Assembly (NCBI RefSeq): GCF_900101885.1 | Contig: NZ_FNAN01000001.1 | Location: forward strand, 528,755 to 592,754 | Origin: Dyadobacter soli | GTDB lineage: Bacteria; Bacteroidota; Bacteroidia; Cytophagales; Spirosomataceae | Reading direction: 5' to 3' | Length of the DNA stretch: 64,000 nucleotides | Part shown: in pieces, positions 35,870 to 45,888 of the stretch | Position numbering within the stretch: the stretch's first letter is position 1 | How the letters are laid out: each line of letters opens with the position of its first letter | Position numbers and translations under genes: made by a program | Notes under the pieces: generated by a model | Databases searched by the model: none | Told to the model about the DNA's origin: nothing | The model's input: only the letters and a program-made list of their open reading frames with translations

Positions 35870-37786
35870 TTATTTTACTTCTTCGAAATTGACGTCCGTC
35901 ACGTCGTCAGTCGAACCGCTGTTGCCGGCACCAGGATTTCCGGTCGGGCCACCAGCGCCAGGCTGGCCGCCAGGTTGTCCTTCACCACCTTGTGCGTACA
36001 TTTCCTGAGCCGAAGCCTGCCATGCCGCATTCAGTTTCTCGGAGGCAGCGTCGATCGCTGTGAGATCCTGAGACTGGTGAGCAGTTTTCAGTTCTGCCAA
36101 TGCAGCTTCGATGCTTGACTTGTTGCCGTCAGAAAGCTTGTCGCCATATTCTTTCAGCTGTTTCTCAGTCGAGAAGATCAGGCTGTCAGCACCGTTGATT
36201 TTTTCAATTTTCTCACGCTCCGCTTTATCGGCAGCTTCGTTTGCTTTCGCTTCCTCACGCATTCTGGTGATTTCTTCATCGGTCAAACCGCTGGAAGCTT
36301 CGATACGGATCTTCTGCTCCTTACCGGTTCCTTTGTCTTTCGCCGAAACGTGCAGGATACCGTTCGCATCCACATCGAATGTCACTTCGATTTGAGGTAC
36401 ACCGCGTTGTGCTGGCGGAATGTCCGACAGGTGGAAACGGCCGAGTGTACGGTTATTCGAAGCTTGCGGACGCTCGCCTTGCAATACGTGGATTTCCACA
36501 GAAGGCTGGTTGTCAGCGGCAGTCGAGAATGTTTCCGTTTTCTTAGAAGGAATGGTAGTGTTCGCTTCGATCAGTTTGGTGAACACGCCACCCAATGTTT
36601 CGATACCGAGTGACAAAGGAATTACGTCCAAAAGAAGTACGTCTTTCACTTCACCAGTCAATACACCACCCTGGATTGCAGCACCTACGGCCACAGCCTC
36701 GTCAGGGTTAACGTTTTTCGAAGGTTTTTTACCGAAGAATTTCTCAACTTCTTCTTGTACGCGAGGAATACGCGTAGAACCACCTACGAGGATTACTTCG
36801 TCGATATCATTGTTCGTATAGTTCGCGTTTTTCATCGCTCTCTTGCAAGGCTCCATCATGCGTTGGAACAGTGTATCAGCAAGTTGCTCGAATTTCGCGC
36901 GGGTCAAAGTACGAACCAAGTGTTTTGGAATACCATCGACCGGGAAGATATATGGCAGGTTGATTTCAGTCTGAGCCGAGCTCGACAATTCAACTTTTGC
37001 TTTTTCAGCAGCTTCTTTCAAACGCTGCAATGCCATAGGATCTTTTCTCAGGTCAACACCTTCGTCTTTCACGAATTCGTCGGCCAACCAGTTGATAATC
37101 ACCTGGTCGAAGTCGTCACCACCCAAGTGGGTATCACCGTCGGTAGATTTTACTTCAAATACACCGTCGCCCAATTCAAGGATGGATACGTCGAAAGTAC
37201 CGCCGCCCAAGTCGAACACGGCAATTTTCATATCCTTGTGCTGTTTGTCCAGACCGTAAGCGAGGGCAGCAGCAGTAGGCTCGTTAATGATACGTTTTAC
37301 ATCCAGACCGGCGATCTGACCAGCTTCTTTCGTAGCCTGGCGTTCCGCATCGTTGAAGTATGCAGGAACCGTGATCACCGCTTCGGTAACTTCCTGACCC
37401 AGATAGTCTTCCGCAGTTTGTCTCATTTTTTGAAGAATGAATGCAGAAACTTCCTGTGGCGTGTACAGGCGGTCGCCGATAGGAATGCGTGGGGTATTGT
37501 TAGGGCCTTTTTCTACGCTGTACGCGACGGTCTTCATTTCAGACGTCGTGTCATCGTATTTTTTACCCATGAAACGCTTGATGGAGCTAATAGTATGCTT
37601 GGGATTCGTAATCGCCTGACGTTTGGCCGGTGCTCCGATTTTGCGTTCACCATTATCCATGAATGCAACTACGGAAGGGGTAGTGCGGGCACCTTCGCTG
37701 TTGGCTATTACAACCGGCTCGTTACCCTCCATGACAGCCACGCAGGAGTTCGTTGTTCCTAAGTCTATGCCAATAATTTTTCCCAT
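35870..37786 (-). CDS. dnaK: Molecular chaperone DnaK (Hsp70)
   Basis: This 638-residue Hsp70 has every landmark: the N-terminal [59 protein letters not shown], the linker [16 protein letters not shown], and a Gly/Pro/Asn-rich C-terminal tail ending before [11 protein letters not shown], the EEVD-like end. DnaK folds and refolds proteins with DnaJ and GrpE. Neither dnaJ nor grpE is adjacent. I see no CIRCE element or clear TAnnTTTG box upstream. The large antisense frame over this gene is a composition artefact. Confidence 0.98.
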   Translation of the reverse strand: MGKIIGIDLGTTNSCVAVMEGNEPVVIANSEGARTTPSVVAFMDNGERKIGAPAKRQAITNPKHTISSIKRFMGKKYDDTTSEMKTVAYSVEKGPNNTPRIPIGDRLYTPQEVSAFILQKMRQTAEDYLGQEVTEAVITVPAYFNDAERQATKEAGQIAGLDVKRIINEPTAAALAYGLDKQHKDMKIAVFDLGGGTFDVSILELGDGVFEVKSTDGDTHLGGDDFDQVIINWLADEFVKDEGVDLRKDPMALQRLKEAAEKAKVELSSSAQTEINLPYIFPVDGIPKHLVRTLTRAKFEQLADTLFQRMMEPCKRAMKNANYTNNDIDEVILVGGSTRIPRVQEEVEKFFGKKPSKNVNPDEAVAVGAAIQGGVLTGEVKDVLLLDVIPLSLGIETLGGVFTKLIEANTTIPSKKTETFSTAADNQPSVEIHVLQGERPQASNNRTLGRFHLSDIPPAQRGVPQIEVTFDVDANGILHVSAKDKGTGKEQKIRIEASSGLTDEEITRMREEAKANEAADKAEREKIEKINGADSLIFSTEKQLKEYGDKLSDGNKSSIEAALAELKTAHQSQDLTAIDAASEKLNAAWQASAQEMYAQGGEGQPGGQPGAGGPTGNPGAGNSGSTDDVTDVNFEEVK

Positions 37787-37931
37787 TGTTCTATTTTATA
37801 AGTTAAGTATGATTTGATTCTGGACTTTCGGACCGCCTACCGTTTGTGCCGGGGGCACTTTTTCGTCGGTCACTGGGAGTTCTATTAAAAAGCCCGTACC
37901 AGAATCTTTCGCACAAAACCCGAATGACAAA

Positions 37932-37958
37932 GTGTCAGGCTTGTTTATGGCCTGACAC
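37932..37958 (-). terminator. Short hairpin after phospholipase C gene
   Basis: A perfect 9-bp stem GTGTCAGGC/GCCTGACAC has a 9-base loop and TTT after it on the minus strand. It lies 11 bases after the plc stop codon. The T-tract is weak, so it could instead be a processing or stabilising hairpin. Confidence 0.5.
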
Positions 37959-37968
37959 CGGGAATAGT

Positions 37969-40515
37969 TTAGCTGATCGTTTGGCCCATGAACGGGTCGC
38001 TCTGGCTGGCGGTACCGGTTTCGACGTGGCCGGCAAACCGGGAGAATACATGCTCGACACCCTCGATTGCCACTGTGAAATCATACCAGTTGAAGTTTTT
38101 GGCGAGATTCAAGACCGTATTCTTTCGCGATTTTACCCCTGCGGAGGCTTTTTCGAGCGTAATTTCTTGAACGGCAGCGCCATAAACATTGTCGGTTACC
38201 TTTAAGACGGCCTTTTGGCTCGGATGCAGGTTGCTGATTTTCAATTCGATATGTCCGGTCGGTTTCTTACTACGGTCGAGCTGGTAGGCGCATTCTATTT
38301 TCAAAAAGCCGGTTTCCTTGTCGCCGCTGTACTCACGGAAGAATCCGTTCGGGCCGTATACTTTTAAATGGTAATGCTGATTTTCGAAATCGGCGAGCTG
38401 GAACGAACCTGTCAGGGCGTCGCCGGCTTTTACCGCGTAATTCCAAACCTTCACATTTTCATTTTTGTATTTTCCCGGGGCATACACGATAAATGGCGAA
38501 CCGGCAGATTTGTCCTGAAATATGCCATTTTTGGCTTCCAGCTTAATTTCAAATGCATTTTTGGCAGAGTTGAATGCGCCGTCGGCATATAATTCATACG
38601 GGATGGCGCATGCAGGCCGCGTACCTTTTTCCTGATTCGGTAAAATAGGAGAGGTTAGCGGATTGCCGTTCACTTCGTCGATCTCGCTCTTGGATAATGC
38701 TTTATAACCGTTGGGAAGTTTTTTGAACTTAGCATTAAAAATACTTTCCATAAACTCCGTCCTTTCCACGAAGGTTGGCAGTTTGATTTCCTGCCCGTCG
38801 TACGGTGTGAAAGTAGAGGTAAGGTCGCCGCAAATGGTACGACGCCATTCCGTAATGTTTGTTTCCTTAACCTGTTTACCCGATTTCAAGCTCACAAATT
38901 TTTCCAGAAACTGCAAAATGGAGGTATGGTCGAAGACTTCCGAGCACACATTCCCGCCCCGGTTCCAGGGTGAAGCGATGATGAGCGGTACGCGGTAACC
39001 GAGTCCGATCGGGCTTTCGCGGCACTCTTCCTTCTTTTTCTTCTGCATATCCTGCTCCAAAGTCACAAACTCCGTCTTGCAATCAATGCCCGCCGAAACG
39101 GCGCCGGAGTCCTCTTTGTAAGGATCGGGTACGACGTAGGGCGGCACGTGGTCGAAATAGCCGTCGTTTTCGTCATAGCAAAGGATGAAAATCGTCTTTT
39201 TCCAGACCTCCGGATTGGCAGTCAGAATATCGATCACTTCCGAAACGTACCACGCGCCATACCAGGGCGCACCCGGGTGATCGGAGAAATTTTCGGGCGC
39301 TACGAGCCAGGAAACCGTTGGTAATGCGCCGGTTTTCACATCCGAACGGAACTGGTACAACACGTCGCCCATGGGGGCTTTGGCTTCGTGTTCCATGTCT
39401 CCATCGTTGTATTTTACCGAGGTGATCTTCCGGTAGTCGGGGTCATTCTTATTGATTGTGAATGCCTTATTGTGAATGTTTTTCTGACGTTGGGAGAGTT
39501 TGTCGAACTTTTCAGGACTCCAACGGATCAGTTCCTCATTCGCCAGTTTCAGTAATGCACGTTTTTCTTTCAGTACTTTTTCAAGATCATTCGCCTCCTT
39601 GCCTGAGAGCGTTTTCAGGTTCGCCTGCGCTTGTTCTATTTCACCCGGCAGCATTTGCTGACGTTCCTTTAAATAGCGCTGGTAACCCGTGTGGTAACGG
39701 ATGTTGTATTGGGTAAACCATTCGATCGGGTTATCGGTGAAGTTGGCAAGCCATGCATCTTCCTCGCCCGTGAACCCGGTATTGATGCTCAGTTCGTTCT
39801 GGTAAATCCGCCATGAAATGCCGTTGTCTTCCAGGCGCTCGGGAAATGTCGTCCAGGATGCCTCGCGGTCGTCGGTCACATTCTCGTTGCGGATATTCGC
39901 ATAGTGCTTGTTCGGGTCGGTGTTTTCACGGACGTTGCCACTCCAAAGGTAAAGCCGGTTCGGTGTCGTACCGGTTAGTGACGAGCAGAAGTTCTGGTCG
40001 CAAACCGTAAATGCATCGGCCATTGCATAGTAAAACGGAATATCTTCCCGGTTATAGAAGCCCTGTGTCAAAGGCATTTTAGCATAATCCTTATTGCCTG
40101 GTTGCTTGGCAATGAGCCATTTATCATATTTTCCCGCGTTACGCGCGTCCACCTGGTTGGGCCATGAGTGCGGGAGCGAGCCCATCCAGGTTGCTTTGGA
40201 TTCCTTGATATTCAGTCGGAACGGCGCGTACGTTTCGCCGAATGCATTGGTTTGAAGCCAAACCAGGTTCTTGTTCGGGAGCGTAATGGCCCGCGGATCA
40301 TTGAAACCACGTACGCCGCGGAGCGTTCCGTAAGAATGGTCGAACGACCGGTTCTCCTGCATCAATATGACGACATGCTCCGCGTCCTTCCAGGTCGTGC
40401 CCTTGGGTGGGTTAATGGCCAGTGCTTTCTGGATGGAAGCGGGTAGGGTGTTGAACAATCCGGCTGCTCCTGTGAGCATGGTGGCTTTCCGGATAAATTC
40501 TCTTCTTGAGTCCAT
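37969..40515 (-). CDS. Phosphocholine-specific phospholipase C, Tat-exported
   Basis: This 848-residue protein begins with a twin-arginine signal (MDSRREFIRKATMLTGAAGLF). The phosphoesterase domain carries LMQENRSFDHSYGTLRG (from about residue 51), WSGNVRENTDPN, and ILCYDENDGYFDHVPPYVVP. C-terminal DUF756-type repeats follow, as in Pseudomonas and Mycobacterium phosphocholine-preferring PLCs. These enzymes hydrolyse phosphatidylcholine or sphingomyelin outside the cytoplasm. The usual length is 700-850, so it is complete. Substrate preference among lipids is inferred from the family. Confidence 0.92.
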   Translation of the reverse strand: MDSRREFIRKATMLTGAAGLFNTLPASIQKALAINPPKGTTWKDAEHVVILMQENRSFDHSYGTLRGVRGFNDPRAITLPNKNLVWLQTNAFGETYAPFRLNIKESKATWMGSLPHSWPNQVDARNAGKYDKWLIAKQPGNKDYAKMPLTQGFYNREDIPFYYAMADAFTVCDQNFCSSLTGTTPNRLYLWSGNVRENTDPNKHYANIRNENVTDDREASWTTFPERLEDNGISWRIYQNELSINTGFTGEEDAWLANFTDNPIEWFTQYNIRYHTGYQRYLKERQQMLPGEIEQAQANLKTLSGKEANDLEKVLKEKRALLKLANEELIRWSPEKFDKLSQRQKNIHNKAFTINKNDPDYRKITSVKYNDGDMEHEAKAPMGDVLYQFRSDVKTGALPTVSWLVAPENFSDHPGAPWYGAWYVSEVIDILTANPEVWKKTIFILCYDENDGYFDHVPPYVVPDPYKEDSGAVSAGIDCKTEFVTLEQDMQKKKKEECRESPIGLGYRVPLIIASPWNRGGNVCSEVFDHTSILQFLEKFVSLKSGKQVKETNITEWRRTICGDLTSTFTPYDGQEIKLPTFVERTEFMESIFNAKFKKLPNGYKALSKSEIDEVNGNPLTSPILPNQEKGTRPACAIPYELYADGAFNSAKNAFEIKLEAKNGIFQDKSAGSPFIVYAPGKYKNENVKVWNYAVKAGDALTGSFQLADFENQHYHLKVYGPNGFFREYSGDKETGFLKIECAYQLDRSKKPTGHIELKISNLHPSQKAVLKVTDNVYGAAVQEITLEKASAGVKSRKNTVLNLAKNFNWYDFTVAIEGVEHVFSRFAGHVETGTASQSDPFMGQTIS

Positions 40516-40542
40516 GGGTAAGGTGAGTTATAAAAAGAAAAA

Positions 40543-40596
40543 GGGCTTTAACGATAGTACATCATTTTGTGCAAATGTACTATCGTTTTAAAGCCC
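40543..40596 (-). terminator. Strong terminator after DUF937 gene
   Basis: A stem of about 20 bp (GGGCTTTAACGATAGTACAT with its near-perfect complement, two-base bulge) is followed by TTTTTCTTTTT on the minus strand. It lies between the DUF937 stop and the plc start, so these two genes are separate units. Confidence 0.85.
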
Positions 40597-40625
40597 GTGT
40601 TTTATCTCGCAATTATTCTTTGCAA

Positions 40626-41141
40626 TTACTTTCCGCCGAACAGGCCGCCCAGCATACCGCCAAGATCGACACCTCCGGAGGCAGGTTTGCCTTTCTCGTC
40701 GCTGCCGCCACCGAACAGGCCGCCGCCCGTTTGAATGAGGGAACCCAGGTCGAAGCCGTTACCAACACTGCTACCACCGCCTCCGCCATTCAGTTGGCCG
40801 ATCACGGCGCCCAGCACACCTGGTAACACCGAGTTTACGATGTTGCCGGCAATCTGGCTGTTCAATCCGAATTTCTGCACGATCGCACCGATTGCATTCG
40901 TGGCGATGGAAGCTACAATAGGATTATTTAAAAGCGAAGCCGCCGAAGTACCGCTTTCGCCGCCGAAGAGGCTCATCAATCCGCCGATGTTGCCGCTTTG
41001 TACCTGCTCCTGCAAACCACCGGTAATGGAGCTCGTCAATGTGTTCATCACTTCCTCGTTGTGCTCGTTGGGCACAGCAGGGTTCTGAACGACGGCTTGT
41101 TGGGAATTTTGTTGTACGAGGTCGAAGAGTTGTTCGAGCAT
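40626..41141 (-). CDS. DUF937 domain protein
   Basis: This 171-residue protein matches DUF937 (YidB-like). It has helices with conserved Asn/Gln-rich turns (NEEVMNTLTSSITGGLQEQV, SLLNNPIVASIATNAIGAIVQKFGL) and a Gly-rich tail (repeated GGGLFGG). There is no signal peptide. The function of the family is unknown. The gene lies downstream of rplT but behind a terminator. Confidence 0.82.
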   Translation of the reverse strand: MLEQLFDLVQQNSQQAVVQNPAVPNEHNEEVMNTLTSSITGGLQEQVQSGNIGGLMSLFGGESGTSAASLLNNPIVASIATNAIGAIVQKFGLNSQIAGNIVNSVLPGVLGAVIGQLNGGGGGSSVGNGFDLGSLIQTGGGLFGGGSDEKGKPASGGVDLGGMLGGLFGGK

Positions 41142-41200
41142 TGCTATTTGGTTTTGAGGTACGATGGTTGATTGTCGCCTGCAATATCCAAATTTTATGC

Positions 41201-41228
41201 AAAAAAAATCCCGCCGGAGAGGCGGGAT
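41201..41228 (-). terminator. Terminator of the rpmI-rplT unit
   Basis: An 8-bp perfect stem ATCCCGCC/GGCGGGAT with loop GGAGA is followed by T-tract (41207-41201) on the minus strand, just after the rplT stop. Confidence 0.9.
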
Positions 41229-41234
41229 GCTGTT

Positions 41235-41579
41235 TTATTTTACCTGATCAACGATCGCTTTGAATGCGTCGGGATGGTTCATCGCGAGGTCCGCGAGTAC
41301 CTTCCTGTTCAGCTCGATGCCTTTTGCATTAAGTTTGCCGATGAAAGCAGAGTAAGACAGTCCGTGCTGACGGGTTCCTGCGTTGATACGCTGGATCCAC
41401 AATGCGCGGAAGTTACGTTTCTTCTGCTTGCGGCCTTCGTATGCGTAAGCCAAACCACGCTCAACGGCGTTCTTGGCAACGGTCCATACATTTTTGCGAC
41501 GGCCGAAATAGCCTTTCGCGAGTTTTAAAACTTTTTTGCGTCTTGCACGTGACGCTACGTGGTTTACCGAACGTGGCAT
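41235..41579 (-). CDS. rplT: 50S ribosomal protein L20
   Basis: This is the 114-residue L20, with [30 protein letters not shown] and [20 protein letters not shown]20 is needed early in 50S assembly. In E. coli and Bacillus it also represses its own rpmI-rplT transcript. It lies about 100 bases after rpmI. Confidence 0.98.
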   Translation of the reverse strand: MPRSVNHVASRARRKKVLKLAKGYFGRRKNVWTVAKNAVERGLAYAYEGRKQKKRNFRALWIQRINAGTRQHGLSYSAFIGKLNAKGIELNRKVLADLAMNHPDAFKAIVDQVK

Positions 41580-41681
41580 AATTTAAACTGTTTTTGATAA
41601 TCGGCGCCCTGCTGGGACTTGAATGCCTTCTATCGGGTTGAACAAAAAACCAGAATTTAATTCTGAATTGGCTTTTACGGA

Positions 41682-41876
41682 TTATTTCCGAAGCATTGCC
41701 AATACTTGCTTCTCGTTAGACTCATCGATCAGACCAGTCTTAACCAAACCACGCTTGCGCTTGTTTGATTTTTTGGTCAGGATGTGGCTGTGGAAAGCGT
41801 GCTTACGTTTGATTTTTCCGGTGCCTGTCAGCGCGAAACGCTTTTTTGCCCCAGAGTTGGTTTTCATTTTAGGCAT
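41682..41876 (-). CDS. rpmI: 50S ribosomal protein L35
   Basis: This is the 64-residue L35, with [20 protein letters not shown] and the [20 protein letters not shown] core. It is the first gene after an internal terminator and promoter in the thrS-infC-rpmI-rplT cluster. Confidence 0.98.
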   Translation of the reverse strand: MPKMKTNSGAKKRFALTGTGKIKRKHAFHSHILTKKSNKRKRGLVKTGLIDESNEKQVLAMLRK

Positions 41877-41918
41877 GATTCAAAAAAACTAATAGTTGAT
41901 AAAATATAAAACAGCGCG

Positions 41919-41926
41919 CAAAATTA
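41919..41926 (-). promoter_or_regulatory. -7 box (TAATTTTG) for rpmI-rplT
   Basis: An exact TAnnTTTG match on the minus strand, 43 bases before the rpmI ATG and downstream of the infC terminator hairpin. No ideal -33 TTG is seen. Confidence 0.5.
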
Positions 41927-41946
41927 GCGAAATTTTACAAAAAAAT

Positions 41947-41985
41947 AAAATCGTGTTCCCGGCATGATACCGAAAACACGATTTT
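41947..41985 (-). terminator. Terminator or attenuator between infC and rpmI
   Basis: An 11-bp stem (AAAATCGTGTT with AACACGATTTT), extended by CGG/CCG, is followed on the minus strand by TATTTTTTTG. It lies about 25 bases after the infC stop, so rpmI-rplT expression must rely on readthrough or on its own promoter. Confidence 0.8.
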
Positions 41986-42010
41986 CTATCGCTATACTAT
42001 AAGAATCGTA

Positions 42011-42568
42011 TTACTTAGCGCCTTTTGCGGGAGCAGGGGCAAGGATGATCGTCATCCGCTTTCCTTCCAGCTTCGGTTCCATTTCCAGCTTGCCGTATTC
42101 CGACAATGCTTCGGAAAATTTCTTCAAAAGGTTCACACCGCGTTCTTTGAAGACGATCGTACGTCCCACGAAATGCACGTATGCTTTTACTTTCGAACCT
42201 TCTTTCAGAAAGTTGGTCGCGTGCTTCAATTTGAAATCGAAGTCGTGATCATCCGTGTTCGGGCCGAAACGGATTTCCTTGATAACCACTTTCTGCGCTT
42301 TCGCCTTGATCTCCTTTTGTTTCTTCTTCTGCTCGTATTTGAACTTCGAATAGTCAACTACTTTGCAGACCGGGGGAACTGCGGTTGGCGCAATCTCCAC
42401 CAGATCAAGTCCTTGTGCCTTTGCCATCGCGCGGGCGGTATTGATATCCACGATGCCCGGCTCAATGTTTTCGCCGACCAATCGTACTTCTTTTGCTGTA
42501 ATTCGTTCGTTAATTTTGTAAGGTTCTTCGGGAATCCTCATCCGTCCACTAGGGGGTCGTAATGCCAT
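42011..42568 (-). CDS. infC: Translation initiation factor IF-3
   Basis: This 185-residue IF-3 has the N-domain (YKINERITAKEVRLVGENIEPGIVDINTARAMA) and C-domain (KEIRFGPNTDDHDFDFKLKHATNFL, VKAYVHFVGRTI). It starts with a plain ATG and not the AUU used for autoregulation in E. coli. A 110-base gap with a promoter box separates it from thrS. Confidence 0.97.
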   Translation of the reverse strand: MALRPPSGRMRIPEEPYKINERITAKEVRLVGENIEPGIVDINTARAMAKAQGLDLVEIAPTAVPPVCKVVDYSKFKYEQKKKQKEIKAKAQKVVIKEIRFGPNTDDHDFDFKLKHATNFLKEGSKVKAYVHFVGRTIVFKERGVNLLKKFSEALSEYGKLEMEPKLEGKRMTIILAPAPAKGAK

Positions 42569-42629
42569 ATAATTCGTATTGGTGTTTTTTTGTTTTTGGT
42601 GGAAATCGAAAAAATTAACACTAGCTCCA

Positions 42630-42637
42630 CAAAAATA
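42630..42637 (-). promoter_or_regulatory. -7 box (TATTTTTG) upstream of infC
   Basis: An exact TAnnTTTG match on the minus strand in the thrS-infC gap, about 60 bases before the infC ATG. There is no clear -33 TTG. Confidence 0.4.
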
Positions 42638-42678
42638 GTGCCTTATTGCTGGAATAATACTAAAATCTTATAAAAACA

Positions 42679-44622
42679 TCAAGCAATGGCGGCTTCCTTT
42701 TTGAAGAAGGCAGCGAATTCTTCGATCGTCATACTTCCTAAATCACCCTCACCCTTACGGCGCACAGACAGCTTGCCTTCGGCAGCCTCCTTCTCGCCCA
42801 CGATGAGCATGAACGGTACCTTGGTAACTTCCGCATCACGGATCTTGCGGCCGATTTTCTCGTCGCGGTGATCTACGAAGCCGCGAATGTCGTGATCCTG
42901 CAACTGGAAGAACACATCCTCCGCATAATCAGCGAACTTTTCAGAAATCGGCAGGATCGCAATCTGATCGGGTGAAAGCCACAATGGGAACTGGCCCGCA
43001 GTGTTTTCGATCAAAATTGCAATGAAACGCTCCATAGATCCGAACGGTGCACGGTGGATCATTACCGGCTGGTGCTTCTGGTTGTCGGAACCGGTGTATT
43101 CCAGACCGAAGCGCTTCGGCATCTGGTAATCGACCTGGATAGTTCCCAACTGCCATTTGCGGCCCAATGCATCACGCACCATAAAGTCGAGTTTCGGACC
43201 GTAGAATGCAGCTTCGCCCAGCTCTGTCACTGTTTTAAGACCTCGCTCGGCAGCGGCTTCGACGATCGCATTCTCGGCACGTTCCCAATCTTCGTCTTTT
43301 CCGATGTATTTAACCTTATCATTAGGGTCGCGAAGCGAAATCTGCGCGCTGTAATCGTCGAATCCAAGCGATTTGAACACATACAATACCAAATCGATCA
43401 CCCGTACGAATTCCTCCTTAACCTGATCCGGTCGGCAGAAAATGTGCGCATCATCCTGGGTGAACCCGCGTACGCGTGTGAGCCCGTGCAACTCACCGCT
43501 TTGTTCGTAACGGTAGACCGTTCCGAACTCCGAGAACCGCAATGGCAGGTCCTTGTAGGAGCGGGGAGAGGTTTTATAGATCTCGCAGTGATGCGGGCAG
43601 TTCATCGGTTTCAGCAGGTACTCCTCGCCCGGGTTCGGAGTTTTAATGGGTTGGAATGAATCCTTGCCATATTTTTCCCAGTGCCCCGAAGTGACGTACA
43701 GTTCCTTGCTACCGATGTTAGGCGTTACCACAGGCGTGTAACCCGCGCGCGACTGCGCCTTGCTCAGGAATGCCTGCAAGCGCTCGCGCAGCATGGCACC
43801 TTTCGGCAGCCACAATGGCAAACCTTGTCCTACCTTTTCAGAGAATGCAAAAAGCTCCAACTCCTTGCCGAGGCGGCGGTGGTCACGTTTTTTTGCTTCT
43901 TCCATCAGGGTCACATACTCTTCCAGCTCTTTCTGTTTTGGAAAAGTAATGCCGTAGATGCGGGTCAACATCTTGTTTTCCTGCTTGTTACGCCAGTATG
44001 CACCCGCGATGTTGGTGAGTTTCGCGGCTTTGATGAAACCGGTATTCGGAATATGCGGTCCACGGCAAAGGTCGGTAAACCCACCTTGCTCGTATAATGT
44101 AATGGAGCCGTCTTCCAGCCCGTCGATCAGTTCCAGCTTGTACTCGTCGCCTTTTTTGGTAAAGTATTCCAAAGCTTCCGCCTTGCTGATCGGCTTGCGG
44201 ATATATTCGTTTTTCTGGCGCGCCAGTTCCAGCATTTTCGCTTCGATTTTCGGGAAATCTTCCTGCGAAATGGTCTGTCCGCCCAAGTCTACATCATAGT
44301 AAAAGCCCTTTTCGATCGAAGGCCCCGTACCGAATTTCACTCCCGGATACAGCGCTTCCAATGCCTCGGCCAGCAAGTGGGCCGAAGAATGCCAGAACGT
44401 AGCTTTACCATCCTCGTCGTTCCACGTCAGCAGTTTTACCAGGGAGTCCTCCGTGATCTGGCGCGTAGGGTCCCAGACTTCATTGTTGACTTTGGCGGCT
44501 ATCACATTCCGTGCAAGCCCTTCACTAATGCTGAGCGCGATTTCGAGAGCGGTTACCCCTTTTGGGTAAAAACGTTCGCTACCATCGGGCAGGGTAATTT
44601 TTACTTGAGACTCGTCTTTCAT
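42679..44622 (-). CDS. thrS: Threonine-tRNA ligase
   Basis: This 647-residue class II synthetase has the N-terminal TGS domain ([21 protein letters not shown]), the editing domain with [11 protein letters not shown], then the catalytic core with motif 2 ([35 protein letters not shown]) and motif 3 ([17 protein letters not shown]), and an anticodon-binding C-terminus. It charges tRNA-Thr. It precedes infC as in many bacteria. I see no T-box leader. Confidence 0.98.
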   Translation of the reverse strand: MKDESQVKITLPDGSERFYPKGVTALEIALSISEGLARNVIAAKVNNEVWDPTRQITEDSLVKLLTWNDEDGKATFWHSSAHLLAEALEALYPGVKFGTGPSIEKGFYYDVDLGGQTISQEDFPKIEAKMLELARQKNEYIRKPISKAEALEYFTKKGDEYKLELIDGLEDGSITLYEQGGFTDLCRGPHIPNTGFIKAAKLTNIAGAYWRNKQENKMLTRIYGITFPKQKELEEYVTLMEEAKKRDHRRLGKELELFAFSEKVGQGLPLWLPKGAMLRERLQAFLSKAQSRAGYTPVVTPNIGSKELYVTSGHWEKYGKDSFQPIKTPNPGEEYLLKPMNCPHHCEIYKTSPRSYKDLPLRFSEFGTVYRYEQSGELHGLTRVRGFTQDDAHIFCRPDQVKEEFVRVIDLVLYVFKSLGFDDYSAQISLRDPNDKVKYIGKDEDWERAENAIVEAAAERGLKTVTELGEAAFYGPKLDFMVRDALGRKWQLGTIQVDYQMPKRFGLEYTGSDNQKHQPVMIHRAPFGSMERFIAILIENTAGQFPLWLSPDQIAILPISEKFADYAEDVFFQLQDHDIRGFVDHRDEKIGRKIRDAEVTKVPFMLIVGEKEAAEGKLSVRRKGEGDLGSMTIEEFAAFFKKEAAIA

Positions 44623-44682
44623 TCAAAAAAATAATTCTGTGGTATGGTTCAATGGCAATGCGGCAGGCCGCAAAACACAAAG

Positions 44683-45882
44683 CTATTCAATTTTAGCTTT
44701 GCGCGATGAGTCCACGCGGATATTTGTCGTACCGCGCGGTTGGATTATATTAATTTTAACCCGCGCCGTATCGAGCAGTTTGTATCCCTGGTTGGTATTT
44801 TCCTCAGGATAGTAGGAGGGGTAAAGCCCTTCCGACTCGATTTTCCGGATGCGGAACATGCCGTACCGCGCATCCTGGTCGCCCGGCGCGATGGTCAGGG
44901 AAGTCTCGTAATAGGTCTTGGCAATGTCGAGCTCGCCGCTTTTTTCGTATGCATAACCGAGCATGTTGTTGAGCTCTTTCGACTGCGGTTTCTTTCTCAA
45001 AAGTGTTTTCAATGCCGGGATCGCCTGCGGGTAGGCGCGGAGCTGAATTGCAACGGTCGCCAGCTGGTTGAGCGCCTCCTCGTAGTCGGGCTGGATGGCA
45101 ACGGCTTTTTGGTAAAAGATCAATGCAGTATCGGGCTGCGCCAATGCATTCAGGATTTCACCTCTTCCAAAAAACAGGCTGGCGCGCTCGGGAAACCGTG
45201 TTAATGCACGCTCGTTAATGGCCAGCGCTTCTGCGGTGTTTTTCAGTTTCAAATTAATCGTCGTGCCTTGCTCATAGGCGCGCAAGAGCCGCGGATTGAC
45301 GTTCATCGCATAATTGAAGCTCGACAAGCTGGCCAGCGAATCGCCTTGCTTCGCTTGCAACATTCCTTTGACATAATAGGCAGAGCCGTCATAAGGCGCC
45401 ATTCGCAATGCCTGGTTCAGGTAACTCGCCGCTTCACCGAAGCGGTTTTTGGCCTGTAAAATATCCGCAAGCAGCACATAAAGTTCGGGGCTGCTTTGCT
45501 GCAACGCCTCGGCGCGTTGTGCGTCTTCCAGCGCATTGTCGATCTTGCCTAGCTCGCGGTTGATCTTGCCACGCAAAAGAAAATACTCGCTCACATTATC
45601 CTGCTCGTAAATCGACTCGTTAATGTCGTCCAGCGCCTCGGAATATTGCTCGCGTTCGAAGTAAATGCGTGCTCGTTTGAAGTAATTGACGTCCGAATCG
45701 ATGCCGCGGTTGATCAGGTCGGTCAGGGACAACAATGCATCTTTCTGCCATTGTTCCTTACCTTTTTTGATCACGGGGGGAATGCGCGTGGACGTACGTG
45801 CGTCGCTCTGGCACGACTGTTCGAGCCCGCCGAGTGCGATGAGGAATGCAAATGATAAATATTTCAGATTGTCAGACTTCAT
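44683..45882 (-). CDS. TPR-repeat lipoprotein
   Basis: This 399-residue protein has a lipoprotein signal (MKSDNLKYLSFAFLIALGGL, lipobox EQSC). About eight tetratricopeptide repeats follow (for example AYYVKGMLQAKQGDSLASLSSFNYAMNVNP and ELNNMLGYAYEKSGELDIAKTYYETSL), then a 60-residue unstructured-looking tail. It likely sits on the outer-membrane inner leaflet or the surface and binds protein partners. It starts six bases after the methyltransferase stop. Confidence 0.83.
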   Translation of the reverse strand: MKSDNLKYLSFAFLIALGGLEQSCQSDARTSTRIPPVIKKGKEQWQKDALLSLTDLINRGIDSDVNYFKRARIYFEREQYSEALDDINESIYEQDNVSEYFLLRGKINRELGKIDNALEDAQRAEALQQSSPELYVLLADILQAKNRFGEAASYLNQALRMAPYDGSAYYVKGMLQAKQGDSLASLSSFNYAMNVNPRLLRAYEQGTTINLKLKNTAEALAINERALTRFPERASLFFGRGEILNALAQPDTALIFYQKAVAIQPDYEEALNQLATVAIQLRAYPQAIPALKTLLRKKPQSKELNNMLGYAYEKSGELDIAKTYYETSLTIAPGDQDARYGMFRIRKIESEGLYPSYYPEENTNQGYKLLDTARVKINIIQPRGTTNIRVDSSRKAKIE

Positions 45883-45888
45883 TCGCCT

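Noticed and set aside
36755..37762. Open frame of 335 codons antisense to dnaK
   Set aside because: Long antisense frames over dnaK are a known codon-usage artefact, and the product has no recognisable domain.
44623..44682. Possible T-box or leader control of thrS
   Set aside because: The gap upstream of thrS is only 60 bases, holds no T-box core or terminator, and T-boxes are not typical of this phylum.
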